Assembly (NCBI RefSeq): GCF_016862895.1 | Contig: NZ_BONV01000002.1 | Location: 310,001-374,000, forward strand | Source of the DNA: Planotetraspora kaengkrachanensis | Lineage (GTDB): Bacteria; Actinomycetota; Actinomycetes; Streptosporangiales; Streptosporangiaceae | Direction of reading: 5' to 3' | Length of the DNA stretch: 64,000 bases | Part shown: piece by piece, positions 1-8,456 of the stretch | Layout: every line of letters starts with the position of its first letter | Numbering within the stretch: the first letter of the stretch is position 1 | Notes under the pieces: generated by a model | What the model saw: only the letters and a program-made list of their open reading frames with translations | Told to the model about the DNA's origin: nothing | Database searches by the model: none | Position numbers and translations under genes: made by a program

Positions 1-1
1 C

Positions 2-58
2 GTCGTCGGCGCCTTCAGGCTCAACGGGACCGAACCCCCCACCAACGGTCTGTTCTGA
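2..58 (+). CDS. C-terminal end of a gene cut by the window edge
   Basis: The first bases read as an open frame ending VVGAFRLNGTEPPTNGLF and a TGA at 56-58. Only 18 residues are visible, so the family cannot be named. The GC-rich third positions fit a real coding tail, but the frame is chosen only because it is open and ends in a plausible coding stretch. Confidence 0.35.
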   Translation, partial: VVGAFRLNGTEPPTNGLF

Positions 59-94
59 GCTCACGGCTCCGCCGAGCCGGGCGAGCCCGCGGCG

Positions 95-274
95 TCAGTC
101 GTCGAGAGCGAGGTCGGCGGTGACCTCGGCGGCACGGTCGAGCAGCCTGAGCAGGCGGGAGTAGTCCTCGTCGCTCATCGCCTGGCGCAGCCGGGTTTCG
201 ACCCTTCGCGACAACTCGGCGGCGGCCGCCTCGGCATGGGCTGACCAGGCGGCCTCCGCCGCCGGCTCCGACGG
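95..274 (-). pseudogene. possible C-terminal remnant of a MarR-like regulator
   Basis: On the minus strand a frame open from a stop near 274 to the TGA at 95-97 ends with residues such as RLRQAMSDEDYSRLLRLLDR followed by an acidic tail. This resembles the last helix of MarR-type regulators (L..LS.EE...L..LL..L). There is no ATG or GTG, only one internal TTG, so no intact protein can start here. It lies directly downstream of the HxlR gene. It may be decay debris or simply a chance open frame; the assignment is weak. Confidence 0.25.
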
Positions 275-808
275 TCAACGGGTGCGCGACGCCGTGATCG
301 GTTCGAGAAGTCGTCGTGGCGTGTTGATCGCGTCGGACACGGGATCGTGACCGGGGTCCGTCGAATCGAATCCGGGTCCTGGTTCGATCCGGATCTCCGG
401 GACCGGGATGACCAGACCGCAATCTCCGCAGCGCCCCTCGTGGTCGAGAAGACCTCCGTCCTGATCGTGGCGGGCGGCGCGCTTGACTCCGGACGGAGAG
501 TAGAACGTGTCCCCCCAGTGCATCAGAGCACGCACGACCGGCCACAGTCCTTCGCCCTTGGCGGTCAGCCGGTACTCGACACCTCCGGTCGCGCCGTCGT
601 CACGGACGAGCACGCCCTCCTGCACGAGGGACTTAAGCCGGCTGGTCAAGACGGCGCGGGGGATCTTCAGCTGAGTGACGAAGTCTCCGAACCGGCGGAC
701 CCCGAAGAACGCGTCGCGGACGATGAGGAGCGTCCACCGCTCCCCGACGATCTCCAGCGATCGCGCCAGCGAGCAGTTGCGGTCGGCATAGGTGCTCGGA
801 AGCGTCAT
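275..808 (-). CDS. HxlR-family transcriptional regulator (quinone/aldehyde-sensor type)
   Basis: A 177-residue winged-helix regulator. Residues 11-35 carry the family core NCSLARSLEIVGERWTLLIV, followed by RDAFFGVRRFGDF and the recognition region RAVLTSRLKSL. Cys12 sits where Bacillus YodB has its redox-active Cys6 and HypR its Cys14, which suggests control by quinones, diamide-like oxidants or aldehydes (inference). The C-terminal part adds CGDCG, a possible half zinc ribbon, and a Pro/Asp-rich tail beyond the usual ~110-residue family length. It starts at ATG 806-808 and is divergent from the monooxygenase operon. The 63-bp intergenic module at 828-890 with two palindromes is the likely operator, and a near copy precedes the NmrA gene at 34752-34814. 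It probably autoregulates and represses both targets. Confidence 0.9.
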   Translation of the reverse strand: MTLPSTYADRNCSLARSLEIVGERWTLLIVRDAFFGVRRFGDFVTQLKIPRAVLTSRLKSLVQEGVLVRDDGATGGVEYRLTAKGEGLWPVVRALMHWGDTFYSPSGVKRAARHDQDGGLLDHEGRCGDCGLVIPVPEIRIEPGPGFDSTDPGHDPVSDAINTPRRLLEPITASRTR

Positions 809-827
809 GCTCCGATTCTACCCGCCT

Positions 828-890
828 GGTTCACTCAGCGAACTGGTGCGTGCTACGGTGTCCCACCAGTAGCAGTTCAGTCAATGAACC
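828..890 (+). promoter_or_regulatory. HxlR-type promoter/operator module, copy A
   Basis: This 63-bp block starts with GGTTCACTCAGCGAACT, an imperfect inverted repeat, and ends with the related AGTTCAGTCAATGAACC. Between them is a candidate extended -10, TGCTACGGT (TACGGT at 854-859), with TTCACT at 830-835 as a possible -35 and 18-bp spacing. One palindrome covers the -35 and the other lies downstream of the start, a layout that suits repression. It reads toward the monooxygenase gene at 920 and ends about 30 bp before it. Copy B at 34752-34814 matches 53 of 63 bases on the opposite strand. Confidence 0.75.
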
Positions 891-919
891 GGGTAGGTCG
901 AGCCTGAGGAGGCTGCCCC

Positions 920-1222
920 GTGTACCAGTTCCTCGTCTCCTTCACCGTCCAGGCGGAGCATCGCGACGACTTCGTCCGGGCGGCGAAGAAGACCGCGCGT
1001 GACTCTCTGGCGAGCGAGCCCGGCTCCCACCGGTTCGAGGTCATCGCGGACGAGAACGACCCGAATGTCTTCTACCTGAACGAGGTCTATGCGGACCTCG
1101 ACGCGTTCGACACGCACGCGAGCGGTCCTTACTTCGGCGCGTTCTTCGCCGAGGCCGGCGCCTACGCCGAGGGTCCGGCGTGGCTCATGAGAGGAAACCT
1201 CATCGGCGACGACGCCGCCTGA
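920..1222 (+). CDS. antibiotic-biosynthesis-monooxygenase-fold (quinol monooxygenase-like) protein
   Basis: A 100-residue protein of the small ABM ferredoxin-like fold (YgiN/quinol monooxygenase family). It opens with VYQFLVSFTVQAEHRDDF and contains the family pattern E-P-G-S-H-R-F-E-V and FYLNEVYADLDAFDTHASGPYF, with the usual dimer-forming HASGPYF segment. Such enzymes oxidise quinols or aromatics without a bound cofactor, which fits control by a quinone-sensing HxlR regulator. GTG 920 is preceded by GAGGAGG at 906-912, so the start is well supported. It is the first gene of a four-gene run (monooxygenase, NADPH reductase, SDR, acetyltransferase) behind the module at 828-890. Confidence 0.88.
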   Translation: MYQFLVSFTVQAEHRDDFVRAAKKTARDSLASEPGSHRFEVIADENDPNVFYLNEVYADLDAFDTHASGPYFGAFFAEAGAYAEGPAWLMRGNLIGDDAA

Positions 1223-1262
1223 GTCCTATCCGGCGGCAACACGAGGAAATCGAGAGGCATCC

Positions 1263-2288
1263 ATGTCAGAGACCCCGAGGCGAACCCGCCGCTACGTTCT
1301 CGCGGAGCGCCCCGCCGCGCCCACCGGGCCGCTGGAGGAAGGCGTCCTGCGCTACGAGGAGGACGTTCCCGTGCCGCGGCTCGGATCAGGACAGGTTTTG
1401 GTGAAGGTCGAGTGGATGTCGCTGGACCCCGCCACCCGGAGCTGGATGAACGACACCCCGAGTTCCCTTCCGCCGTCACCGCTGGGCGAGACCATGCGCG
1501 CCCTCGGCGCCGGCACGGTGAGCGCATCGGAGCACCCTGATTTCGTGGTCGGGGAACGGGTGTGCGGATTGCTGGGCTGGCAGGAGGACGCCGTGGTGGA
1601 CGGCTCGAGCCTGCGGCGGGTGCCCGACGGCGTGCCGCTGAACGCCTCCTTGAATGTCCTGGGCATCGCCGGGCAGACCGCCTGGCTGGGGTTGCACGAC
1701 ATCGGGCGGCCGCGGAAGGGCGAGACGGTCGTCGTCACCGCGGCGGCCGGCGGCGTCGGTTCCGTCGCCGTCCAACTGGCGGTCGCCGCCGGCGCACGCG
1801 TGATCGGCGTCGCCGGGACACCGGCCAAGTGTGAGTGGGTGCGGGAACTCGGTGCCGACGAGTGCGTCGACTACCGGGAGGACGACGTGTCGGCGGCGTG
1901 CTCCCGGTTGTGCCCCGACGGAATCGACGTCGTCTTCGACAACGTCGGCGGGGCGATGCTCGACGCCCTGCTCCCGCACATGGCGGTCAACGCCCGTGTC
2001 GTCCTGTGCGGCGCGATCTCCCGGCACGACGGCGGACGTGGCCCTGTTCCTCTGCACAACTGGTTCCACCTGTTGGTCAACAGGGTCCGGATGGAAGCCT
2101 TCATCTACATGGATCACGAGGATCGCTTCGATGAGATCGAAGCCGATCTCCTGCCCCGCCTGCGCGACGGCGGGCTGCGCAGCCGGGAGCACGTGGTCGA
2201 GGGACTGACCGCGGCCCCAGCGGCGCTTCACACGCTCTTCGACGGCACGAACACGGGCAAGCTGCTCGTGCGCGTCGGTCGATCCTGA
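1263..2288 (+). CDS. NADP-dependent MDR oxidoreductase (zinc-free, CurA/PTGR-like)
   Basis: A 341-residue medium-chain reductase. The GroES-like N-terminal half contains VEWMSLDPATRSWMND, typical of the zinc-independent leukotriene B4 dehydrogenase/CurA group; no catalytic or structural zinc ligands are seen. The Rossmann half carries AAAGGVGSVAVQLA (about residues 160-173) and GADECVDYR. These enzymes reduce the C=C bond of enones and related alpha,beta-unsaturated carbonyls with NADPH. It lies 40 bp after the monooxygenase gene and is presumably co-transcribed, so the operon could handle a quinone or enone. The ATG at 1263 follows an AGGAAAT-like weak ribosome site. The exact substrate is unknown. 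Confidence 0.9.
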   Translation: MSETPRRTRRYVLAERPAAPTGPLEEGVLRYEEDVPVPRLGSGQVLVKVEWMSLDPATRSWMNDTPSSLPPSPLGETMRALGAGTVSASEHPDFVVGERVCGLLGWQEDAVVDGSSLRRVPDGVPLNASLNVLGIAGQTAWLGLHDIGRPRKGETVVVTAAAGGVGSVAVQLAVAAGARVIGVAGTPAKCEWVRELGADECVDYREDDVSAACSRLCPDGIDVVFDNVGGAMLDALLPHMAVNARVVLCGAISRHDGGRGPVPLHNWFHLLVNRVRMEAFIYMDHEDRFDEIEADLLPRLRDGGLRSREHVVEGLTAAPAALHTLFDGTNTGKLLVRVGRS

Positions 2289-2395
2289 CCCGCGTCCGCC
2301 GCGCCGCCGAAGACCACCGGCCCGAGCCGTCATCCGGAACGCACGTTCGCTGCGGGGCCCGCTTGAAAAGTCACCAACTGACGAGGAGATCCATC

Positions 2396-3163
2396 ATGTC
2401 GTCCGTGCTCATCACCGGCGCGTCCAAGGGCATCGGCCGAGCCGTCGCGGCCGAGCTGGCACGCCGCGGCCACCGGGTGATCGCCACCGCACGTCGTCCG
2501 GAGACGCTGGCCGACCTGCCCGTCGACCGGCGCCTGCGCCTTGATGTCACTGATCAGGAAAGCGTCGACCAGGCCATCAAGGACGCCGGCGACATCGATG
2601 TGGTGGTCAGCAATGCCGGCGAGACGGTGCGCGCGCCTCTGGAGAGCGTCCCGCTCGCGGAGGTCGAACGGCTCTTTCAGCTCAACACCCTGGGTGCCCT
2701 GCGGGTGGCGCAGGGAGTGCTTCCGGCGATGCGTGAAAGGGGCGCGGGGCACCTCCTCTTCGTCTCCAGCATCCAGGGGCGGCTGGTCCTCCCGATGATC
2801 GGCCCTTATGGAGCCAGCAAATGGGCGCTGGAGGCGCTCGCGGAGACGCTCGCCATCGAGACGCGTCATTTCGGAATCAAGGTGAGTGTGGTGCAGCCCG
2901 GTGTCGTTTCCTCGGGTGGCGGTGGGCGCGCCAAGGTGTTCCTGCAAGAGAACGACCCGTACACCCCGCTGTATGAGGCACTCGATGTCCTCCGTGGCGA
3001 GTCCATCACCCCCGAGGAGGTGGCCACGGCCGTGGCCGACACGATCGAGCAGCCTGAGCCTCCGTTTCGCGTGCCGGTCGGCGCACCGGCCAGGCGGGTC
3101 CTGCAGGCCCGCAAAGAGGCCCCGGAGAGCGAGCCCTTCCTGATGGCGGAAATCAATTGGTAG
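2396..3163 (+). CDS. short-chain dehydrogenase/reductase (SDR)
   Basis: A 255-residue classical SDR. It begins MSSVLITGASKGIGRA with the TGxxxGIG cofactor motif, has SNAG in place of NNAG, the catalytic Ser region LFVSSIQG and the YGASK (YxxxK) pair. ARRPETL after the second strand, with an Arg following the cofactor loop, favours NADP. I chose ATG 2396 because GAGGAG lies at 2383-2388; an in-frame ATG at 2363 would add an unrelated basic extension. It follows the MDR reductase after about 107 bp and overlaps the next gene by seven bases, so translation of that gene may be coupled. Confidence 0.9.
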   Translation: MSSVLITGASKGIGRAVAAELARRGHRVIATARRPETLADLPVDRRLRLDVTDQESVDQAIKDAGDIDVVVSNAGETVRAPLESVPLAEVERLFQLNTLGALRVAQGVLPAMRERGAGHLLFVSSIQGRLVLPMIGPYGASKWALEALAETLAIETRHFGIKVSVVQPGVVSSGGGGRAKVFLQENDPYTPLYEALDVLRGESITPEEVATAVADTIEQPEPPFRVPVGAPARRVLQARKEAPESEPFLMAEINW

Positions 3164-3885
3164 ACGTTGAGCCGTTCAGACCGGAGTCCGGCCAAGCACA
3201 TCCGCTGGACAATTCCGTCTACTCGGCGCTGACCGGGCCGCACGCCCACTTCGCGCAGCGACGGGGCAACGCATTGCGCTACCCGTTGGACATGTCACCG
3301 TTCATGGCGCTGCCGGACTCCCCCGGCGACGCCGACTGGGCGGACATCGCGGCACTCGCCGATCCCGATCGGGGAGTCACGCTGACCGGCCTCACGGTCG
3401 AGCCGCCCGACGGCTGGGAGGTCGTGATGCGGGGCACAGTGCTGCAACTCGTCGACGACGGGATCGCCGCCGCGCCGGACGATGAGGCCGTCACCCTCAC
3501 CCAGGCGGACGTTCCGGAGATGCTCGCCCTGGCCGAACGCACCAAACCGGGGCCGTTCCTGCCGCGCACGATCGAGATGGGCACCTATCTGGGCATCCGG
3601 CACGGCGGGCGCCTGGTGGCGATGGCCGGTGAACGGCTGCGCCCTCCGGGCTGGACGGAAATCAGCGGAGTCTGCACCGACGCGGACCGGCGCGGACAGG
3701 GGTTGGGGACCCGGCTGGTGCTGGCCGTCGCGGCCGGCATCCGGATGCGCGGCGAGACGCCGTTCCTGCATGTGGTCGCGTCCAACACGAACGCCGTCCG
3801 GCTGTACGAATCCCTGGGATTCCGGCTTCGCCGCGCTGCGACCCTTGTGCTCACCCGGCCGCCGGCGGAAACGTCGATCAGCTAG
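3157..3885 (+). CDS. GNAT-family N-acetyltransferase (FR47-like)
   Basis: A 242-residue protein whose C-terminal half is a GNAT domain: SGVCTDADRRGQGLGTRLVL contains the acetyl-CoA pyrophosphate loop R-R-G-Q-G-L-G, followed by the late-strand signature FLHVVASNTNAVRLYESLGF. The N-terminal 110 residues are the poorly conserved half seen in FR47-like proteins. The start is uncertain: the frame opens at TTG 3157, overlapping the SDR stop (TTGGTAG), and there is no strong ribosome site, so coupling to the SDR is likely. It is the last gene of the HxlR-linked run. The acetyl acceptor cannot be told from sequence. Confidence 0.82.
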   Translation: MVDVEPFRPESGQAHPLDNSVYSALTGPHAHFAQRRGNALRYPLDMSPFMALPDSPGDADWADIAALADPDRGVTLTGLTVEPPDGWEVVMRGTVLQLVDDGIAAAPDDEAVTLTQADVPEMLALAERTKPGPFLPRTIEMGTYLGIRHGGRLVAMAGERLRPPGWTEISGVCTDADRRGQGLGTRLVLAVAAGIRMRGETPFLHVVASNTNAVRLYESLGFRLRRAATLVLTRPPAETSIS

Positions 3886-4082
3886 ACGGAGCCGGTCACC
3901 GGACGGGACGTCTCAGGGCCGATCGAACAATTCTCTCCCGAGAGTGAGAAGCGTTCGCGGCAGCTGTCCGCGGTGGACGGTTCAGCCTTCCCCATGGGCG
4001 CAGATGAGCCCCATTACATCTCATCGGCCGAAACGGTTCATTCCCGTAGCGATATATACGGCATGTTTTCTGTAGGTTTGAT

Positions 4083-4118
4083 CCGTTCCGGGGTGCACCT
4101 AGCTACACCCCGGAACGG
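4083..4118. terminator. 13-bp perfect inverted repeat upstream of the YceI gene
   Basis: CCGTTCCGGGGTG at 4083-4095 pairs exactly with CACCCCGGAACGG at 4106-4118 around a 10-nt loop. No U-tract follows. It could end the acetyltransferase transcript, but it stands almost 200 bp past that gene and only about 49 bp before the YceI start, so an operator role for the YceI gene is equally possible. Confidence 0.5.
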
Positions 4119-4166
4119 TAGTCAACCGGCTTCTGGCTGATCGCTCCGCTTTCTAGCGTGGTCGTC

Positions 4167-4724
4167 ATGACGACGACAGAAGAAGCCCGCTCCACGACGT
4201 CTCCGACCCTGTCGCCCACGAATGCCGAGCCCGCCCCTGGCGTTTACCGCATCGACCCTGAGGCCACGGAGATCAGGTTCGCCACACGGCATGTCTTCGG
4301 TCTGCTGCCCGTCACCGGGTCCTTCGCGCTGGACCACGGCGAACTGCGGATCGCCGAGTCCGTCGCGGACTCCACGATCGACGCGGTCGTCCGCGCGGGC
4401 AGCTTCGCCAGCGGCATCGCGGCACGAGACCACAAGGTCAGGTCGGACGTCTACCTCGACGCAGCCGCCCATCCGGAGATCGTCTACCGCGGACTGCGCG
4501 TCGAGCCGTCGTCCGACGGGGCACGGGTGCACGGCACGCTGACGGTCCGCGGCGTGACCCGGCCGGCCGTCCTGACCCTGACCTCCCTCCTCGTCGAGAA
4601 CGGCGTGCTGCGGGCGCAGGCCGAGACGACCGTCGACCGCTACGCCTTCGGCCTGACCCGGGAGAAGGGCATGACGGGGCGCCATTTCCGCCTCTTCCTC
4701 ACGGTCACCGCCACCGCGGACTGA
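4167..4724 (+). CDS. YceI-family lipid-binding-fold protein
   Basis: A 185-residue YceI domain protein. It contains the family signatures Y-R-I-D-P (residues about 27-31), TEIRFATRHVFGLLPVTGSF, DHKVRSDVYLDAAAHPEIVY and GVTRPAVLTLT, covering the extended beta-barrel that binds isoprenoid or other amphipathic ligands in the family. There is no signal peptide, so it should be cytoplasmic, as in many actinobacterial members. ATG 4167 is preferred over GTG 4158. It stands alone, with a strong palindrome about 50 bp upstream (4083-4118). Confidence 0.9.
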   Translation: MTTTEEARSTTSPTLSPTNAEPAPGVYRIDPEATEIRFATRHVFGLLPVTGSFALDHGELRIAESVADSTIDAVVRAGSFASGIAARDHKVRSDVYLDAAAHPEIVYRGLRVEPSSDGARVHGTLTVRGVTRPAVLTLTSLLVENGVLRAQAETTVDRYAFGLTREKGMTGRHFRLFLTVTATAD

Positions 4725-4880
4725 CCTCCCGCGGTCGCATTTCCGGCGGCGCGAGCGCGGCTCCGAACTTCGCTGAAGCGAATTCCCCCGGAAACGGAAG
4801 CGGCGTGAAAAGTGTTACGAGAGGACTTCTAAGTCCATTTGCGCAGCAGTAACGTACCGACATCGGCCAAGGGGGCATTG

Positions 4881-5690
4881 ATGGACAAAGCGATCGACCA
4901 GAATTCAGGGGAGTTACCCGGGGGCGATGAAGGACCGGCTCCAGCACTGCGATTGAAAGGCCTTCATAAGGTCTTCGCCGACAACACCGCGGTCGACCAC
5001 GTCGATCTGGTGGTTCCGCGAGGCTCGTTCTTCGGCCTCGTCGGACCCAACGGCGCCGGCAAGACCACAGCGCTGTCGATGGCCGTGGGCCTGCTCCGAC
5101 CGGACGAGGGCCGGTCCGAGGTGTTCGGCGTCGATGTCTGGTCCGACCCGGTCCAGGCGAAGTCGCTCATGGGCGTCCTGCCGGACGGGCTCGCGATGCC
5201 CGAACGGCTGACCGGCCGGGAGCTGCTGACATTCATCGGCCAACTGCGCGGCATCGCCGACGACGTGCTGGCTCGGCGAACCCAGGATCTGCTCAACGTC
5301 ATGGAGCTCAACGACGCCGAGCGCACCTTGGTCGTCGACTACTCCACGGGCATGCGCAAGAAGATCGGTCTCGCGACCGCGTTGTTGCACGGGCCGCGAC
5401 TGCTCGTCCTCGACGAGCCCTTCGAGGCCGTCGATCCGGTCTCGGCGGCCGCGCTCAAGGCGATACTCGGGCGCTTCGTCGCCTCGGGTGGTTCCGTGAT
5501 CCTCTCCAGCCACGTCATGCCCCTCGTCGAGCAGCTGTGCGACACCGTCGCGGTGATGGCCAAGGGCAGGCTCGTCGCCGCGGGCCCCCTGGACGAGGTG
5601 CGCGGCGACGGCAGCCTGGAGGAGACGTTCGTCCGCCTGGTGGGCGTCGAGGCCGGCGCCTGGGAGGAACTGTCGTGGCTGGCGTCCTGA
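4881..5690 (+). CDS. ABC transporter ATP-binding protein
   Basis: A 269-residue ATPase. Walker A is GPNGAGKT; the signature region is STGMRKKIGLATAL, with the S-x-G-x sequence replacing a canonical LSGGQ; Walker B is LLVLDEPFEAVD; the switch His lies in ILSSHV. It couples ATP hydrolysis to an ABC-2-like export channel. ATG 4881 follows AAGGGGG at 4869-4875. The stop overlaps the start of the permease gene, so the two make a coupled pair. A perfect palindrome (GGACTT-CT-AAGTCC, 4823-4836) upstream could be an operator. Confidence 0.92.
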   Translation: MDKAIDQNSGELPGGDEGPAPALRLKGLHKVFADNTAVDHVDLVVPRGSFFGLVGPNGAGKTTALSMAVGLLRPDEGRSEVFGVDVWSDPVQAKSLMGVLPDGLAMPERLTGRELLTFIGQLRGIADDVLARRTQDLLNVMELNDAERTLVVDYSTGMRKKIGLATALLHGPRLLVLDEPFEAVDPVSAAALKAILGRFVASGGSVILSSHVMPLVEQLCDTVAVMAKGRLVAAGPLDEVRGDGSLEETFVRLVGVEAGAWEELSWLAS

Positions 5691-7549
5691 TCCGGATGAA
5701 GCTCGCGATCATCCAGCACTCCATGACGGGCGGCAAGGCCGCCTGGATGATCATTGGTGGCCTTTTCGGCATCGCCTTCGCGGTCGCCACCATCTGGCTG
5801 AGCGTGCTGGACAGCCTCTCCCCGGCCGTGGTGGCCGACCTGCTCGCCGCGGTCTACGTCATGTGGATGCTCGGCTGGATCGTCGGGCCGGTCTGGGGCG
5901 GCTCCACGGTGCTGCGGGTCGACCACTTCGCACTGCTGTCCGTGCCGCACCGCAAGCTCGCCGTAGGACTGCTCTGTGCGGGCTTCGTCGCCATCACCAC
6001 GGTGGTGACGTTCCTGGCGTTCGTGAGCTTGATCGTTTACGGCGCCCGCCTCGGGTTCGTGCCCGCGCTCATCGCGGCGCCCGCGGTCGTTCTGCAGTTG
6101 GTCTTCGTCGTCCTGTTGTCGCGGGTCGCCATGGTCGTCTTCGGCGTCGTGGCGAAGTCCAGGGTCGGTGCCGCGTTCACCGGCGTGCTCATCGCCGCGT
6201 TGATGGTCCTCGCCCAGTCCGGTTGGATGGTCGCCGTCGCGATCCAGGTCTCCGGCGTGCTCGACGACGGCTTCGGATCTGGTTTCTCCACCACGGTGCG
6301 GGCCATCCCGTCCGGCTGGGGCCTCGTCGCCGTCGAGTCGGCCGCCCGGGGCGACTGGGCGTTGGCGCTCGGCGCGCTCGCCGGGCTGGCACTGCTCATC
6401 GTGTTGCTGCTGCTCGGCTGGAGCCGGAGCCTCGGCACCCCACGGCGGGCGCGGATCACGATCCGCGGCTCGCGCAACGCCGCGGTCTCCAGCGGCGGGC
6501 TGTTCGCCGGGCGTTCCGGCACGGTCCTGCGCAAGGAGTTGCGCACCTGGTGGCGCGACCCGCTGCGCACCCAGACGGTGTTCGTGCCGCTGGTCTGGGC
6601 CCTGGGCACGACCCTGCTGCCGCTCACCTTCGGCGAGAAACTGCTGCTGCCCTGGACCGCACCGGCGCTCGCCGTCATGGCCGGCGCCGCCATGTGCAAT
6701 ATCTACGGCCTGGACGGGACCGCGCTGTGGATGACCCTGCTCACCGGCAGCGAGCGTGCGGACCTGCGCGGCAGGCAGCTGGCCTACCTTCTCATCTTCG
6801 GCCCGATCACGCTGTTGATCGCGGTGGTCTTCACCGCCTGGAGCGGATTCGCCTACGCCTGGCCCTGGGTGCTGGCCCTGACACCGGCGATGCTCGGCGG
6901 GCAGGCGGGGCTCGGCGCTCTCATCTCCGTGGCGGCGCTCTCACCCGGCCCCGACGCCCACAAGCGCCCAGAGAATCCGCTGGAACACGGCAACACGACA
7001 GGCCAGGCCAACCTCATGTTCTGGGGCGGGCTGCTGACAGGGATCCCCCCGGCCGCGTTCCTCATTCTCGGCGCCGCCTACGACAACGCGTTCCTGTTGT
7101 GGACGGCCGTCCCGGTGGGGGTGGCCACGGGCGTCTTCCTCGCCTGGTGGCTGGGACGGGTCGCGATTCGCAGCCTTCGGGTGCGCGGGCCGGAGATGCT
7201 CTTCCTCATGCGCACCGGGCGCAACAGCACGCCGGTCAAGATCGAGATGCCGAAGCGTGACGCGTGGGTCGCCCTCACCGGCTGGACGCTGGGTTCGATC
7301 GCGCTCTTCCCCCAGGGAATCGTACCGATGATCTTCCTGCTGATCGGTCTCGACGTGAAGTCGTGGTTCCTGCCGCTCTATCTCGCCGGTCCGCTCCAAT
7401 GGCCCAGCGCCATCGCCATGGTCCTCCTCGGCTCCTACCTGTACTACATCGCCATCAAGCTGAGCGTCCGCAAGAAGCCGGCATCCCCGCCTGACGACGA
7501 CACCACCGCTCCCCCGCCCGGGCAGAGCCAGGAGCTCGAATCCGTCTAG
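5675..7549 (+). CDS. ABC-2-like multi-pass permease partner
   Basis: A 624-residue membrane protein with roughly a dozen hydrophobic segments, for example WMIIGGLFGIAFAVATIWL near the start and LGSYLYYIAIKLSV near the end, closing with a short Pro/Asp-rich cytoplasmic tail. The large size, with an internal soluble stretch around residues 255-300, suggests two fused ABC-2 half-units. GTG 5675 is chosen because GGAGG lies at 5663-5667; it overlaps the ATPase gene by 16 bases. It probably forms an exporter with that ATPase; the substrate is unknown. Confidence 0.88.
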   Translation: MAGVLIRMKLAIIQHSMTGGKAAWMIIGGLFGIAFAVATIWLSVLDSLSPAVVADLLAAVYVMWMLGWIVGPVWGGSTVLRVDHFALLSVPHRKLAVGLLCAGFVAITTVVTFLAFVSLIVYGARLGFVPALIAAPAVVLQLVFVVLLSRVAMVVFGVVAKSRVGAAFTGVLIAALMVLAQSGWMVAVAIQVSGVLDDGFGSGFSTTVRAIPSGWGLVAVESAARGDWALALGALAGLALLIVLLLLGWSRSLGTPRRARITIRGSRNAAVSSGGLFAGRSGTVLRKELRTWWRDPLRTQTVFVPLVWALGTTLLPLTFGEKLLLPWTAPALAVMAGAAMCNIYGLDGTALWMTLLTGSERADLRGRQLAYLLIFGPITLLIAVVFTAWSGFAYAWPWVLALTPAMLGGQAGLGALISVAALSPGPDAHKRPENPLEHGNTTGQANLMFWGGLLTGIPPAAFLILGAAYDNAFLLWTAVPVGVATGVFLAWWLGRVAIRSLRVRGPEMLFLMRTGRNSTPVKIEMPKRDAWVALTGWTLGSIALFPQGIVPMIFLLIGLDVKSWFLPLYLAGPLQWPSAIAMVLLGSYLYYIAIKLSVRKKPASPPDDDTTAPPPGQSQELESV

Positions 7550-7643
7550 GGAGTGTCACGAGCGTGGTCGCACCCGTCAACGCCGACCCACGGTATGCGG
7601 GATGACATGGCCTGTTACCTTGCGATATGTGGACCGTCTGGAA

Positions 7644-8456
7644 ATGCGCGAGGTGGAGTACTTCATCACTCTTGCCGAGGAGCTGCACTTCGGACGGGCG
7701 GCCGAGAGGCTCGGGATCGCACAGCCGCCGCTGTCGAGGGCCATCGGGCGGCTCGAACGCCGGCTGGGTGTGCGGTTGTTCGAGCGGACCAGCCGCCGGG
7801 TGGAACTGACCGCCGCGGGCGGCGTCTTCCTGGCCGAGAGCCGCCGGGTGCTCGACGCGATGGACGCCGCCGTACGGCGGGCCCGGCGGGCCGCACAGCG
7901 GCAGCGCCTGGTCGTCGCCACCAGGCCGGGGACGGGGCCGGGGTTGATGGCGAGGACGGTCCGGGCGTACGAGCGGCTGCCCGGGGCGGTGCCGGTCGAG
8001 CTCGTCTTCACCAATGACCAGGTGGGAGCACTTCACAGCGGCGCGGCGGACATCGGCCTGATGTGCGGCCGCGGTGACCTGGACGGGATGGCGAGCGTCG
8101 AAGTGGCCCGAGAGGCCGCGGTCGCGCTGCTGCCGCCCGATCACCGCCTGTCCAGGCTGTCCGCGGTGACGTCCGCCGAGCTGGCCGGGGAGGACACCTA
8201 CCGTGAGCTGTGCCCGGCCGACACTCTGGACCAGATCGTCGAGCTGGTCTCCCTCGGCCAGTTGATCGTGGTGGCCGGTGCGAGCGTGACCCACCGCATC
8301 GGCACCACGATCGTGGCGCTGCCCGTCACCGACATCCCGGCCACCCGGCTGGTGCTGGCCTGGCCGGATGGCACCCGGAACGCGGCGCGCGCGCTTTTCG
8401 TCCGTACGGCCAAGGCCGCCGCGGCCGATGACGGCAGCCTGGGCCGGGCGTCCTAG
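7644..8456 (+). CDS. LysR-family transcriptional regulator
   Basis: A 270-residue LysR protein. The winged-helix domain is MREVEYFITLAEELHFGRAA ... QPPLSRAIGRLERRLGVRLF, followed by a substrate-binding domain with FTNDQVGALHSGAADIGLM and LLPPDHRLS. ATG 7644 gives the standard N terminus; an in-frame GTG lies at 7629. The gene converges with the SDR gene; their stop codons share the CTAG at 8453-8456. The usual divergent target is therefore missing, and the ABC exporter upstream or the convergent SDR are the nearest candidates. Confidence 0.9.
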   Translation: MREVEYFITLAEELHFGRAAERLGIAQPPLSRAIGRLERRLGVRLFERTSRRVELTAAGGVFLAESRRVLDAMDAAVRRARRAAQRQRLVVATRPGTGPGLMARTVRAYERLPGAVPVELVFTNDQVGALHSGAADIGLMCGRGDLDGMASVEVAREAAVALLPPDHRLSRLSAVTSAELAGEDTYRELCPADTLDQIVELVSLGQLIVVAGASVTHRIGTTIVALPVTDIPATRLVLAWPDGTRNAARALFVRTAKAAAADDGSLGRAS

